DNA of 64,000 bases from Nelumbo lutea (GCA_022828595.1 JAKGHH010000001.1:136233017-136297016), one strand, 5' to 3'; positions 11,629-24,533 are shown, counted from the first letter of the stretch. A program made the numbers and translations. The notes: generated by a model not told the origin, from the letters alone.

Positions 11629-14600
11629 CTGGACATAATGTACTCCGTTAATCTTTGTCGGAGTAGTCACCAGTTCAAAAACAGAATTGCCACTTGATCT
11701 CCCAAAATCAGGAAATCTGGAAGAGTTGTTACTGGAATCTAGGAAACTCCAAGTTCCTGCACCATAAATGTTCCAGTAATCAACAACATTAATGCTAAAT
11801 GATGCATTTAACAAACTAAATCTAATAAATTCCAAGCCTCTCTTTTGATCAACTTATTTATCAAAAGGCACACTTTAACCAAGCCATTCTAAACTCAGGA
11901 AAATAATACCCTCAAAGAAGTTAACTGGTTTGAATCATCATTCATTAAAAGATGAGGTTGCACTTAAACAAAAATAATGAGAGGAAAGACATGCATGATC
12001 ATCTTTTGTGCTATTAATTCAACCAGCATTTTTTCTGGGTAGAACAACCAGCATTCACAATACTGAATACCTAATATGAAATGAGAAAAATCTCATCTCG
12101 GACAATTAGAAACAATAAATGTTTAAGTCATGAAAAACTAAAGTTCCACAAGAAATGGACTCAAATGGATAAAAGAGCACAGATGAAGTAGATGACTTTC
12201 AAGTTTCAACAATATCAAAGTGAATTTATTACAGTGCACAAAAGAAAAACAAAGAGGGTAATTCTGAGAATGAGAGTAAATCTAAGATAATGGTGCAAGG
12301 ATGGTGATAATGCTCCAAGAGATCATATCAGCTTTCCTTTACCTACTTACTACCAGATATGATGGAATTAATGATATAGATAAGAATTGCTTGGAAGAAT
12401 ATTTGAACTTACACTACAAAATACCTAAATTTTGATGCATCTACTAAACATTGCTTCCACATATTCCATAACATAATGCATGTATTTTACTTTTCAAGGA
12501 CATCTCAAGAGTTGTCCAAACTAGAAAAGAAATCAAGAGTTTACCCCTCCAGGTACAATAGATGACAGGCCATTTCCAAATCATTCCTGTAGAATACACA
12601 GTCCATGGTGGATACTTCCATATCCCTTTTTTTTATTTGAGAAAAAGTGTAACTGATTATCATAAGAGACAAAATATAAATACATGGGGTGACGTACAAG
12701 AAAGAACCAAACACACAAGTTACAAAGGCAAGTTTATGTCACTGTAAAAAGCATCCTTAAGGGCACCAGATTTGGCCAGACTATCTGCTAAAGGGTTTAG
12801 CTCCCTGGAAATCCAGATGAGCTTTACAATCAGAGAAACCAAAATGTCACTTGCCTCCATTAGGAAGTGAACTGACCTCCAAGGACCCTTATCCTTCTCT
12901 CCTTGCCAATTTATGGTATTGACTGAATCTCCTTTAGTATGGTGTTTGTCCAGAGATGCTATCCAGACCATAAAAGCAGTCCTGGAAGGAATTAGAGGCT
13001 CTAAAAACAACCTTGCAAGGTAAATTGCTACTACTAATAAGAATTAGATATCAGACGAGATTTAACAGTGGACAGACCTGTTTTTTCCCACTACCAGATA
13101 TGCTGATTAGGCACACCATGATTTGGGTTATGGGATTGAATCAGTCACCTCATTCATCTCCTGGAGATTTCTTTGGATTTTAGGAACCCAGACCACCTTA
13201 TCCCCCACCCTCACAAAAAACTGCATACTGCCCTTTCTTTATTGTTAGCCACTTCAAAGAGATTACAAAAGTGAGTTTTGAGAGAGCTTAGATCATACCA
13301 AACATCCAACCAATATCTCAATTTCAATCCATCACCCATTCTATAAGAGACCCTGTTATTGAGAGCAGAGAATGACTCTCTATACCATTCCACACTGAAC
13401 AGCATAGAATGACTTTGCAAACCCTGACTCCAAGTCCCATTTCTCTTTGATTAATTTTGATGTATTGAATTTCTTTTTTTGTTTTGGTAGAATTTGATGT
13501 ATTGAATTGTATACAAGTATATGCTGATCATGGTTTTATTTCATTAACCATGTAAAGATCATTGAATCTTGTGGTATTCATCCTTATTTCACTATAGTAA
13601 TACAATAGACCTACCAGTTATTTATAAAAGAGAAGGGATAGATGTCATTGAAGATTATGGCACATAAATATTAACCCAAATCAAGGAGTTCTCCAGGAGT
13701 ATGAATATTTCATCCAACCAAGTCCATTGATCCCTAACAAGAAGGAAGATGGTCTTACACTCTTACTGGGGAGGTGATTGAAGGCTGAAATAAGCGTATT
13801 TAGAAAAACTTCTTCCAACTCCTTCCATAGGCACCAAAACTCAAACTATTCCTTTATTTATTTATTTATTTTGAAAACAAATTCTTCCTTTATTTAAGAT
13901 AGCCTTCAAATTTACCAAAATATTAGCTGACTATAGGGCAATGTTTTAAAACCCAGGCCATAGCTTGACCAGATGACCTCATCTGAATTTGAAAATAAAA
14001 ACAGTAATGGCAACAACAATAAAGTTCATTTCCAGATCCAATTTAGTGGTTTGGTTGCCAGTTCAATTAATCCACTGTGTTTAATCAGCTAGTTAGGAAG
14101 TTCAATCAAGTTCTGATGCATACCCAAGTCAACAATCAAAATAACTGTCTATAGGGCCCACTTTTGGCCAAGCTAATGTAATTACAGGGGAAAAACTTAG
14201 AGCGGGTAATAAACTTAAACTAGCCACCTATATAATAGCATCCTGAATATTAAAACTCAAAGATCAATGAGATATTGTATGATGCTAATATCAGACAGTG
14301 GTACATCCTTGGGAGTTTGACCGCATGAGATTAGTCCAAACATTCTGCTGTGTATTACATCTTTGCAACCTTGCTTGCTCAATTAACATCTTCAGCTTAT
14401 TTCAACAACCCAATTTTGAACCCTTCCCTGATCGTGTTACAATGATACTTCATCAAGATCCCCATGGTCGAAAAATAAATAAGTGTTGCCATCAAATTTC
14501 AACTTTTGAAAATGTCATTTTCACAATTGACTCCTTATGTCATATATGCCCTGGCATATCTTGTACTGAATATGGACAAAAGATAAATTTTCAGTCCCCT

Positions 14601-17096
14601 TTTATCCTATTGCAATCTCACCAAGAAAACTAATGTATCTATGCTGTTCACGCAGACTTCCCATAATAGAATTGTAATATCAATATCACTAACACAGTAA
14701 AGACACGATCAACATAAACCACAAATTTTATGCATTCATAAAGAAGAGCTCTTTTGGTGTTTTTATATCTGAAGCATACATAATACGGTATTGAAATACC
14801 TTTTATCTCATGGAGTTTAATACTAGGAACAAACAACAACTTCTTGTATAAACAACATAGTATGTGCCAATATCAAGTAATTCTGCTTTGATTGGCTTAC
14901 CCACACCCTATTATGACATGTACATGGATTAACATAGCCCATATCCAACCCAACCCAACCAGTGAATACTGCAGTATGGAGTGACCAGAGGGTAGATTTA
15001 ACCAATATATAACATGTTGAGTGGATGGGTGGATTTGGAAGCTTTTTAAGTAGTTTTGTTGGTTGGGTCAGAAGTTGTCACCCCTGTTTGACAAAATGAA
15101 ATTGTATTTCTTAAACCATATATTCCAAAAAAACGGTGCTTTCTATTAGAATATTCAAGTTAACAAGGATCTAAACAGAACTAAAGCCCTCTGAAATAAC
15201 AAGATAACTCAATATCTACTATTTATAACAACAAATAGATGATTAAAATCCAAGTAGAAAATTTACAAACCTCTGTAGGTGCCTGTTATGTTCCAGGGAG
15301 AATATGAACCATGGTCATTGTCATCTTTTCTAATAAATAGCCACTGCAAGAACCAAAATCAATCAGGACAAATAAAAACATAAGAATTTAAGTTGATAAC
15401 ATATTAGATGTAATTTACAATCAAAACTAAAATTTAAAAAATGACAGGTAGATCTCCCGTGCTAATTAAAGACACACCTGACTAAACATGTATGGCATAC
15501 AAAGTTGACGACTCTGATGTGTAAAAAAATATAAACAATAACTTTTAATGCATTGCAACTAACCTTGTCATTTGGAAAATACAATTGATTAATGAAATTG
15601 CAGCTTAACCTCTTTAAGCTGAAACTTATTCACAGGATATTTTTGGAATGGAGTTCAATAATACCCCTGAATGATATTCATCAAAAATATACCTGAATAA
15701 TAAGATAAACCTCCTTACTCACTACACCATGTTTGTTATCCTTAGAACACTTTTACAATCGCAAAAGAGCTCCATAGGTGGAGCTAAAAAGGAGAATAAC
15801 TGTTGTAAAATCAAGGATTCCTAGAAATTTCTATGGTCCATATTTTTTACATATAACTCCTCTCTTGATCAGGTAATATTCCTATTACATATAATGTAAG
15901 GAGTATAATGACATAATTATTACCCAAGATGACAGTGGTAACATCTACTACAGTCAAGAGAATTTAGATAGAAGTTTCATGTGTATTTCATTACTTTCTT
16001 GAGTCTGGCATTCCATATGTTCCATGGATAATTGGTTATTGGAGACACAACCATGTCTTGGATATTATCCTACAATACCCAGACTCCTATTTAAGATAAT
16101 ATAGGTTGATATGATACAAATCTGGGTAATGTCAGATATGTCAGATACACAAAAGCATACCCTATTCATGACAAACTTAGTTGACTGCATAGATATCCAA
16201 CACAATACAAATTTTTAGATGATGTTTTTACTAAAACCGCAATTATTATTTGAGAAACTTTAATATGCAGAACACCTGACCAGCTACATAACCACATCCC
16301 TTTAGTATTATTATGCACTACACTGCTGTAGTGCTCTACCACACTTTGAGTTCTTAATACTGATGGTGCAAGTTGATCATTGCCTTCTTTTGTTGCCGAT
16401 GCTTCCTCTATTTAATATCAGTAGTGACACATCTAAATTATTAAATAGATTATGCTTGACGACTTAGATACTATATCATTTATTGCCTAATGTTTGTCTG
16501 CCCATGTACCTTCATCCCTTAGGCAATAAGCAAACCTATCTTGGCCAAGCCACAATTTCTAAGATTTTGGGATCAGCCAAATCCAACTCCTATACAAATA
16601 CCTGAACCTGAACTCATCAAGATTGGTTTTATCTCTTATAATAGCTACTAGATACAAATTGTGATCCCACTGATTTCTATACCATACAGGCAATTGCTCT
16701 TCCTTGTATATACTTACATATACAAGGCCTAATGCCACTTCCTTATGACACAAGTTCAATCAGTTAGTTTGGCCTAAGGAATGGTTTTGGGTACATTGCA
16801 CAAACTGAAAAACGAGGTCAACCTTGCAATGCTCCTCGCCTATAAGAGAAAGCTCAATTATAGACAATCAATATTCAAGAATACAAAACGATCTTTTGTT
16901 CTGAATTTGGAAGAAAATAGATGCAAAAATACACCAACAATGGAAAACTTTATTAAAGACTGACCTCATCACCCCAAGACCGAGCCTTCTCCCTTAGTGG
17001 TCGGAGAGCTATTGCCGGCCGGAACAAAGCTAAAATTACACATAGGACTATACTCCCGCGCCAGACTGAGAGTCCTCCCTTTCTCTTCCTTAGCAT
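11629..17096 (-). CDS. FLY1/FLY2: FLY1/FLY2-like transmembrane RING E3 ubiquitin ligase, first three coding exons
   Basis: Three exons join in frame with GT-AG splice sites. Exon 1 (17096-16965) starts MLRKRKGG, has a hydrophobic signal segment and ends RSWGDE. Exon 2 (15343-15271, 73 bp) encodes WLFIRKDD...SPWNITGTYR. Exon 3 (11756-11629, 128 bp) encodes GTWSFLDSS...FPDFGRSSGNSVFELV...GVHYVQ. This matches, from memory, the lumenal N-terminus of the plant FLYING SAUCER 1/2 family, related to yeast Tul1/DSC ligases. FLY1 is an endomembrane RING ligase acting in pectin methylesterification of seed-coat mucilage. The later lumenal exons, membrane helices and RING are not seen in 1-11628. The gene may continue left of the window behind the transposons, or be truncated. 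No stop or frameshift occurs in the three exons. The start Met was chosen because the signal segment follows directly. Confidence 0.8.
12626..13440 (-). mobile_element. LINE fragment inside intron of the FLY-like gene
   Basis: On the plus strand it opens with a T run at about 12626, the poly-A tail of a minus-strand LINE. Next comes an RNase H fragment (13010-12720, ending SRELNPLADSLAKSGALKD), then a piece resembling the C-terminal part of ORF2 at 13420-13211 (SYRMGDGLKLRYWLDVWY). The two pieces are in separate frames and the catalytic DGS block is missing. I could not find a convincing target duplication. It has the same strand as the host gene. Confidence 0.75.
13441..15270. other. intron 2 of the FLY-like gene, AT-rich
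   Basis: Nothing coding can be supported. A repeated 15-mer, TTGATGTATTGAATT, lies at about 13456 and 13493. A degenerate segment starting CAATGTTTTAAAA near 13938 resembles the end of the small element at 18.0 kb, but its other end is unclear. Confidence 0.4.
15344..16964. other. intron 1 of the FLY-like gene
   Basis: AT-rich DNA between a GT donor at 16964-16963 and an AG acceptor at 15345-15344 (minus strand). No element or RNA gene can be supported. Confidence 0.45.
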
Positions 17097-17640
17097 GTAA
17101 CCCGAATTCGCTTTCCAGATCATATCAGAAACACAATTCAAATGCAAAGTCCAACAAAAACTCTCTGTTTCAGTTGATCCCGAGGACTCGAAGGAGACAA
17201 AACGAAACCCATCAGAGAGATTCAAGAAAACGGTTGCTTCAAGTGGAGTCAACCATCGGAGGTAACAACCAACGAAAGAAGATCGATAGAAAGGGAGAGC
17301 TCAACGAACGATTGAACCAACACCAACACCAACAACACCCACACAATATACACCTCCACCGGCCACCAATGGAGGTGAAGGAAGGAAGAAATTAAAGCAA
17401 AAAAAAATCCTTATTTTGTTTTCTTTCGTCGCTGTGTTCAACGGATTTATTGCATGGATTTCGTCTTCCTCCCTCTCTCTCTCTCTCTCTCTCTGGTTTC
17501 TGGCAGTAGTAGTTGTTTATTAGGCCTTGTTGGTAAAAACACGGAGGTCAGAGTCTCTAGCACAGAGTCCATCTCCTTTTACCTTTTTTCTTTCCAATAT
17601 TAAATTGGCTTTCAGGTTGTTCGGGGCTTGGGGCTGGGTT
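17097..17640 (-). promoter_or_regulatory. 5' UTR and promoter side of the FLY-like gene, with (CT)n tract
   Basis: The region directly upstream of the FLY-like start codon is less AT-rich than its surroundings and has no long insertion. A pure CT run of about 20 bases lies at about 17473-17493; such tracts are common near plant transcription starts. I do not see a convincing TATA box, so the exact start site is unknown. Confidence 0.4.
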
Positions 17641-18007
17641 CTTGGTGATGGTTAATTTCCGGGTACGGATCTTTCTTGGACCAGGAATGACTGATTGTTT
17701 GGTATACAGATCTCAGAAGATTCGGGAACATACAAAGATGTGGACCGAAATGGACTGGCCATGCCTACGAGCGTGTACCCTAATCAATCCATGACCCGGC
17801 ATGATAAAGCGAGCCTCCTTCATGTTGGGTTTCATGTTTCATCCCTTAGAAGTATAGGACCCATCAGTTTTCCCGACTATAGATTAAGCCCATCTGCAGA
17901 GAATCTGGACAACTACTATGGGTTATACAGGCCACACAGTACTTTGAAACCATGGTTGTGGACTTGTGGTCAATCCCAGCCCAAGCCCATCCCATCCCAA
18001 TGAATGT
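17641..18007. other. intergenic stretch, no gene supported
   Basis: A 102-residue open frame exists here on the plus strand, but it has no recognisable domain and its composition looks non-coding. I treat the stretch as intergenic. Confidence 0.35.
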
Positions 18008-18016
18008 GTTAAGGAC

Positions 18017-18306
18017 AATGTTTTAAAAAACGAACTGGATATAGACCGGTTCTTGCATCAAATGTTCCGACCATTTGATTGAACAGATGGCCCATTTTGA
18101 CTCAAAAATGAAAATAAATAAAATAAAAAATGGTCAAAAAACTATTGTCTGGATTAATGGTTCGACCGCTCAGGGCAATAGATCGTTGACCAAATCAACA
18201 ATTTTTGTCCAAAAAATAATTTTAAGGTGAAACAGAACCAGTTACCTAACTAGCTCCAAGGTCAACCGGTCTAATATCCTGATCCGGTCCAATTTTCAGA
18301 ACCATT
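18017..18306. mobile_element. small MITE (about 290 bp) with 8-9 bp target duplication
   Basis: The bases GTTAAGGAC occur at 18008-18016 and 18307-18315. The left end reads AATGTTTTAAAAAACGAACT. The reverse complement of the right end reads AATGGTTCTGAAAATTGG. Both arms then carry AGACCGGTT. Duplication length fits hAT (8) or Mutator (9). There is no coding capacity. Confidence 0.75.
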
Positions 18307-18424
18307 GTTAAGGACTCAACCTTGAACTGGTGAAACACATGTTGAGCCTTTGTTAAATCTTTATTGGGCCCGACTCGAAGGTGCAAGCCCAATAAAGTTC
18401 CTAGCCCAGACAAAGGTATTCTCA

Positions 18425-18640
18425 AGCCTATAAATCCGAAATCGGCTTCAATGCTCATAAGACTGCGCTACTCACACCATTCTCATAGTTCCTTTTGGGA
18501 ATATCTATTTGTGATTATAAAATAAAAAAAGAAAAAAAAATGCAAATATGGTAATATTCCCAACGCAATGCTTCAATGAATTGTGGAACGGTGTGATCAC
18601 GGTCTTATGAGCACTGAAGTCGATCTCTATAAATCCACCA
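18425..18640. repeat. imperfect inverted repeat
   Basis: About 75 bases around 18425-18500 (including TCAATGCTCATAAGACTG) pair with the reverse complement of 18560-18640 (TCAGTGCTCATAAGACCG), leaving an A-rich loop. The transcript could fold as a hairpin. No target duplication was found. Confidence 0.6.
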
Positions 18641-19386
18641 CTCATGAAGTTTGGGTTGGCCCCATTACTTGACGTCTCAATTAATACCCAAACCAATTTA
18701 AAATTTGGTTCTCGCTCTCCAACAATAACTCTAAGGTTGCGTTTGGAAGTGGTGTAAATCCTGGTTTGTTGTTTATTTTACACTCTGATTCAGTTTTAAG
18801 ATAGTTTGGATGCAATGTAAAATAACAGCGTACATCAATGTAAACGATCTTTTTTGTCCAACTTTTACATTGAGAATCGATGTGAAAATTACATCATTTT
18901 TTTATGTAAAAACCTCTTCTTTGTCTCTCCATTGGTGTAACAGTACTAGTAACCAAGAACCAGTTTGTTGTGAAGGCGAAACCACGGCATAATGTCCGGG
19001 ATTCTAACTGCACACAGCAACTATGGGATCGGAACAAAGCCCTGCCTCCTTTGTTGTTCGATTAGAACAAAGCCCCACCTCAATCATGGGATCCGACAAC
19101 CGTATTACTCTCACATGTTGTGATCTCAGAGAAATCCCTTGTCGCTGCTAAAATGAAGAGAATAACAGAGGTTGCTTTGAAGGTGAAACTACGACGCAAT
19201 GTGCAGGATTTCAAGATGGAAACAATCGATCTACAGTGAAAACCTGACCATCTTTGGTATGAATCAAAGAGGAGAGGGATAGAGCTATGAATTAGTTGGT
19301 CAATAATGTAAATGAGTATATGAATAGAAGAATGTAAATCAGTCGGTTGGTAGTGTAAACCTAGCCATTGTTAGTATAGTAGAAAT

Positions 19387-19689
19387 TGTTGAATTAAAAA
19401 AATATGAAAGAAAGTAGTTTCTTGAAGAGAGAAAGAGAAGAAGAGAAGTTGAAAGAAAAAAGAGCAATAATCTGTTGCCCCCTTCACTTATTATTTATAC
19501 TAAACTAATAGAACAGTACAAAGACAACTATGCCCTTATAGGGCGACAAAACATAAAACAACATATATAACACTAAAAATACATAATAAAATTTGAAATC
19601 ACATAACTACTATGGTCCCCACCTCCTACCTAACAACTAACATAAAACAATTAGTTAGAAAAATTCATAAAACTAATTAATCTTCAACA
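19387..19689 (-). repeat. copia 3' LTR
   Basis: This 303-bp copy has exact TGTTGAA / TTCAACA inverted termini. It is directly preceded, on the element's strand, by the purine tract. It contains the AGAGAAGTTGAAAGAAAA-type purine stretch shared with the other LTR. Confidence 0.9.
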
Positions 19690-19704
19690 CTCCCCTTCAA
19701 GTTG
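19690..19704 (-). other. copia polypurine tract
   Basis: On the minus strand AACTTGAAGGGGAG runs directly into the TGTTGAA of the 3' LTR, which is the normal place for plus-strand priming. Confidence 0.85.
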
Positions 19705-19757
19705 GGAGTAAATGTCACACATTCCCAACTTGCGTAGATCATGTTCAAGCTTGTTGC

Positions 19758-22700
19758 TTACCACCCCTTTAGTGAAACATCAACCAGCTGCAACTCTGAA
19801 CAAACATAAGGCAAGCACACTTCTCCGGTCGTTACCCTTTTTCTTATAAAGTGTCTATCAACTTCAATGTATTTTATCCTATCATGCCAAATTGGGTTGT
19901 GGTCAATATTGATTGCAGCCTGATTGTCATAATATAACATCACAGGTTCCTCTGCTTTCACCCCAATCTCATTTAAAAGAGATCTAACCCAAAGAAATTT
20001 TGAGACACCATGAGCCATGGATCTATACTCAGCCTCTGCACTCGACCTTGCTACAACCGCTTGCTTCTTACTCTTCCAAGAGATCAAGTTTCCACCTATA
20101 AAGGTACACACTCCTGATGTAGACTTCATGTCATCTAAGCATCATGCCCAATCTGCATCCGTATAGGATTCTAGATTCAGATTCTTGTGATTTGAGAAAA
20201 GAATGCCTCCGCCATGGTGCTTTTTCAGATATGCAAGTATTCTCTCAATAGCTTCCCAGTGTTGAACCCGAACTGCATGCACGTACTGACTCACAACACT
20301 GACAGCATAAGAAATATTTGGTCATGTCATACACGAATACAACAGTTGGCCCACCATTCTTTGATATCTCCCAACATCCTTTACTAATTCACCATCCACA
20401 CCATTAATTCTGTGATTTGGATCAATTTGAGTGTCTGCTGGTTTGGTCCTCAGCTTCCCAATCTCTTGCAGTGTCAAGTACATACTTTCTATGTGAAATG
20501 AAGATCCCATGCTTGGATCTTGCAACTTCAATCCCCAAGAAGTATTTGAGCTCACTAAGATCTTTGATCTCAAATTCTTTCTGCAATGATTTTTTGAGAT
20601 CATCAATCTCCTCCAGATCATTTTCTGTCACCACTATATCATCAACATGCATAATCAGAATTGACACCAAAGCATCTCTCCTCTTCACAAAGAGGGTGTG
20701 ATCAGACTGTGTCTGTGTGTATCCAAAACGGATGAGTGCCCCTCTGAACCTGTCAAACCAAGCCCTAGGTGATTGTTTTAGTCCATACAGAGATTTTCTA
20801 AGTCTACACACCTTTCCTTTACCAACATTTTCATAAAATCCTACTGGAATGTCCATATATACCTCCTCCTGTAAGTCACCATTGAAGAAATCATTTTTTA
20901 CATCAAGCTAGAACAAGGGCCATGAATAGGTGGCTGCTAGAGATAAAAGAATACGAACTTAACTCATCTTAGCTACTGGTGCAAAGGTTTCCAGATAATC
21001 AATACCATAGGTCTGAGTATACCCTTTTGCTACCAACCTTTCCTTGTACCTCTTTATCTTGCCATCGGCCTTATACTTCATTGTGAATACCCATCGACAT
21101 CCGATTGTCTCTTTGTCTGGGGAGAAATCAACTATTTCCCAAGTTTGGTTTTTAATCAAAGCGTTCATCTCGTCATGCATGGTTGTTTTCCACTCAAGTT
21201 TGGAGAGAGCCTCAGAAACATTCCTGGGTATAGACACAAAATCCAGGGAACAAAGAAAAGCATGGTAGGAGGGTGATAAGGCACTGTAGGAAAGATGGTG
21301 TGAAATGCAGCGAGTTGTACACTTTCTCTTTCCCTTACGAAGTGCAATGGGAAGATCAAGGTCAGTGAGATCAGCCGCAACAATAGTGTTAGGGATAGAA
21401 ACATTATCATCAGAAAACATAACAGGCTAAAGAGGAATACCTGGAACTGTATCTTCCGAATCTGGAGTTTCAAAAGGACTGACAGAGAGTGGTGTGGGTC
21501 AAGGATGTGTGGAATCAACCATCATCTGTCAGCGCTGATATTGCTGTGAAGCTGCCCGTAGTGGCTCAGGTAATGAAACTGTGGATGCAGGTGCTGGCTG
21601 AACCGATGTTGGCTGAACTAATGGTGTAGGTGGTGGATGAACTGATGTAGATGCTGGCTGAATTGATGGAGATACCATATAAACAAGAAGAATAACAGAT
21701 TGTGAGTTCTCCTCCCCAAAACGCTCCCCCTAAGGTGAACCACTCGAGAAGAAGAATGTGGATTCTAAAAAGGTAACATCCATAGTGACAAATTTGCTTA
21801 TCAACATTGGGTCATAACAGCAATACCCCTTTTGGTTTTGAGCATACCCAAGAAAAACATATCTCTTGGCCTTAGGATCCAATTTATTGCGATGAGAGCA
21901 AAAAATGTGAACAAAATAAACACAACCAAAAACCCTCAAAGGTATATAAAATATCTCTCTATCTGGAAAAAAAAAGAGGTTAAATGGCACCTTAAGCGCC
22001 AAAGTCCGTGAAAGAACACGGTTAATCACATATACGGCTGTAAGAACTATAGAGGAACTGAAGCACACACCATAAAACTCCACAATGTGTCTGCTTTTCC
22101 TCTCAGCAACTACATTCTGTTGCGGTGTATATGCACAACTGCTTTGATGAACTAAACCATATTCTAAGAGATACGTGGTTAGGTCTTTCTTAAAGTGCTC
22201 TCGCATTATCTGATCTAAAAACCATAGTTCTCACTCTAAATTGTGTGAAAACCATCTGGTGGAATTATCGTACTAAGTTAGGAACATCATCACGTGATCT
22301 CATCAAATATATCCAAAAATATCGTGTATAATCATCCACAAACAAGAGAAAGTAATGGAATCCTCCATTGGAAGAGATTTGATATTGGCCCCCATACATC
22401 AGTGTGAACAATATTAAAAGCAGAAGTACTTCTTTTATTAGTTGGTTTAAAAGACTGTCTACAATGCTTTCTTAACTGACAACTCTCACACTCCAAAGTA
22501 GATAATTGAATAGACTCAAACAATTTTGTGAAAAGACATTTCAAATAACTAAAAGAAATATGTCACAAGCGATTGTGCCAAAGCATAATCTGGTTTACTG
22601 ACTCTGACCCACTACTACTACCGCTGCTAACATGATGGCCCTGATGTCTCAGAATATCATCCAAAAGGTAGACTCCATTCACATCACGACCACTCCCAAT

Positions 22701-22985
22701 CATCTTCTTTGACTCCTGCAAAACACAATTAGCAGGAAGAAAGGTCACAAAACAATTCAATTTTTTTTTGTCAAAGAACTAACAGATAGTAAATTGGCAT
22801 GAAGTCTAGGGACATGCAAAACAGATGATAGAGTTATATCATTGGTCACTCTAACTATCCCCTTCCCAGCAATGGGCATATGTGAACCATCTGTTGTAAA
22901 GACTCTGTCTTTACCAGAGCACAACTGATAGGAACTGAAAATGGTAGGGGCATTAGCCATATGCTCAGATGCTCCTAAGTCTATA
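19758..22985 (-). pseudogene. copia pol (protease, integrase, RT, RNase H), broken
   Basis: Reading leftward, the protease site is WIIDLGASEHM near 23000-22970, again with DLG instead of D-S/T-G. The GAG-pre-integrase zinc region lies at 22760-22330 (LWHNRL, then CESCQLRKH) and the integrase core at 22206-21730 (QQNVVAERKSRHIV). A variable linker follows. RT lies at 21420-20422, with WVFTMKYKADGKIKRYKERL, YGLKQSPRAWFDRF and MHVDDIVV as the catalytic block. RNase H lies at 20129-19758, with SRSSAEAEYRSMA and YYDNQAAINI. Stops and frame changes fall between and within the domains. The product cannot be made as one polyprotein. Confidence 0.9.
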
Positions 22986-23177
22986 ATCCAGGGAGGTCCC
23001 TCCTTACCTGAAGTGGATGCAAGATTTACACTTGCATGTGAACTATCTGTATGTGCAAAGGAAGTTGTGTAGTTGGCTCATGCATTCTGTTGTCCATAAA
23101 CTAATTGGGAATCCATTGCAGTAGCAGTAGTAAGAACAGAATTGGAGATAGAGGGCCTGAAGAGTATCTTGTAGTGG

Positions 23178-24060
23178 CTACATTTGCGATTCCTTCTTGT
23201 TTCTTATCCGAACAGGCATAAGATTTGGATGAAGCTTCCAACAAGTGTCCCTGGTATATTTAGGCTTTTTGCAACAATCACACACCAACTCCTTATCTTC
23301 CCTTCTAGTCCCACTACTCCCCCTGTCTCTATTCGGCTTTGGTTTTGTTGTACCAACCATAGCCAACTGGTCAATCCTAGACTGTCTCAGCATTACATTC
23401 CTCCTACTCTCCTCTCCAAAGACAAAAAAACAGGCCTGAGAGAGTGATACACCCTCCCTAGAAAGAATTTGCTGCCTAGCAATGTCAAGTGCAGGGTTTA
23501 GCCCTGCCAAGAACTCAAAAACTCTATTTCTCTCTACTAATTTGTGATAAGTTGCTGCATCATTTACATTTTCCCATACCACAGTTTCTAAGTGATCTAT
23601 TTCCTGTCATAGGGTTTTCGGCATGGAGAAATATACAGCAAGAGGTTTTTCCCCCAGTTTCATACTTATCACCTAATTTCTTAATTGATAGGCTCTGGCT
23701 TCATTTTGCTTCTAAGAGTAGGTTTCAGCACTCCATCCCAAATCTCCTTAGCAGTATTAGCCCATAGGAATTTTTTTTTGCAATATGAGGTAATATAGAA
23801 TTACACAGCCAAGACATTACCATGTAATTCTCTTGCACCCATCGGGAAGAGTCTGTATTAAGTTTCTTCTTCTCCCCGTTGATGTACCCTAATTTTCCAC
23901 GGGCACCAATAGCCATCTTAGCTGATTGTGCCCACTCCAAATAATTTATACCATCAAGTTTCACTGTAGTAATGATCCCATACCAAAAAATATCACTACT
24001 ACCTCCAACACCCAGTCCCACAGTACCGGTAAATTTCATCTCGGTATTCCAAGTCTCCAT
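23178..24060 (-). pseudogene. copia gag, broken
   Basis: The gag forms the particle in the known family. It starts at 24060 and includes the block LDGINYLEWAQSAKMAIGA. It breaks near 23725 and resumes at 23582-23178 with FEFLAGLNPALD. The zinc knuckle reads CDCCKKPKYTRDTC at about 23285-23240. The third zinc ligand is Tyr where the sister copia at 6.07 kb has His. This loss should impair RNA binding. Confidence 0.85.
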
Positions 24061-24533
24061 TTTACTTCAAACAGTTCAACAGTAAGAAAAAAATAGATTG
24101 AAGACCTTTAAAAAATAATTTAATACCACACACACAGAAGCCAACCCTTTCAGAAGAAGAAAACCCTAGCTGGAGGGAAATCTCTCTCCTCCCCATGCCT
24201 CCCAACAAAGAGAAAAGTGAATCGATCACTCTGGGAAGCCTGGAAAATTTCAAAAACCAAACCGCCCTCTTCAGAAAATCAAAAGAAAACTAACAATACC
24301 TGGGCACCCAAGATCAGTTAAAAAATAAAGAATCCAACTTTTTTGGGACTTTTCCTTGTACTCCAATTCTTCCTGATTTTGATGCCAAACAGTAGATCAG
24401 CTTCCTGATGTCTAGATCCCACCAAAAACTCCAAGAATTAGGCAATCTATAGCAGATCGATCAGCCCTTTACTACTTCATGCAGTCAGCTAATCTAGGGC
24501 TGCATGAGAATGCTTCAGGGAACCCTAGCCGAT

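Noticed and set aside
13925..14110. Segment starting CAATGTTTTAAAACCC like the MITE at 18.0 kb
   Set aside because: Only one end is recognisable, so limits cannot be given.
17695..18003. 102-residue plus-strand open frame
   Set aside because: No domain, no splice context and non-coding composition; it looks like chance.
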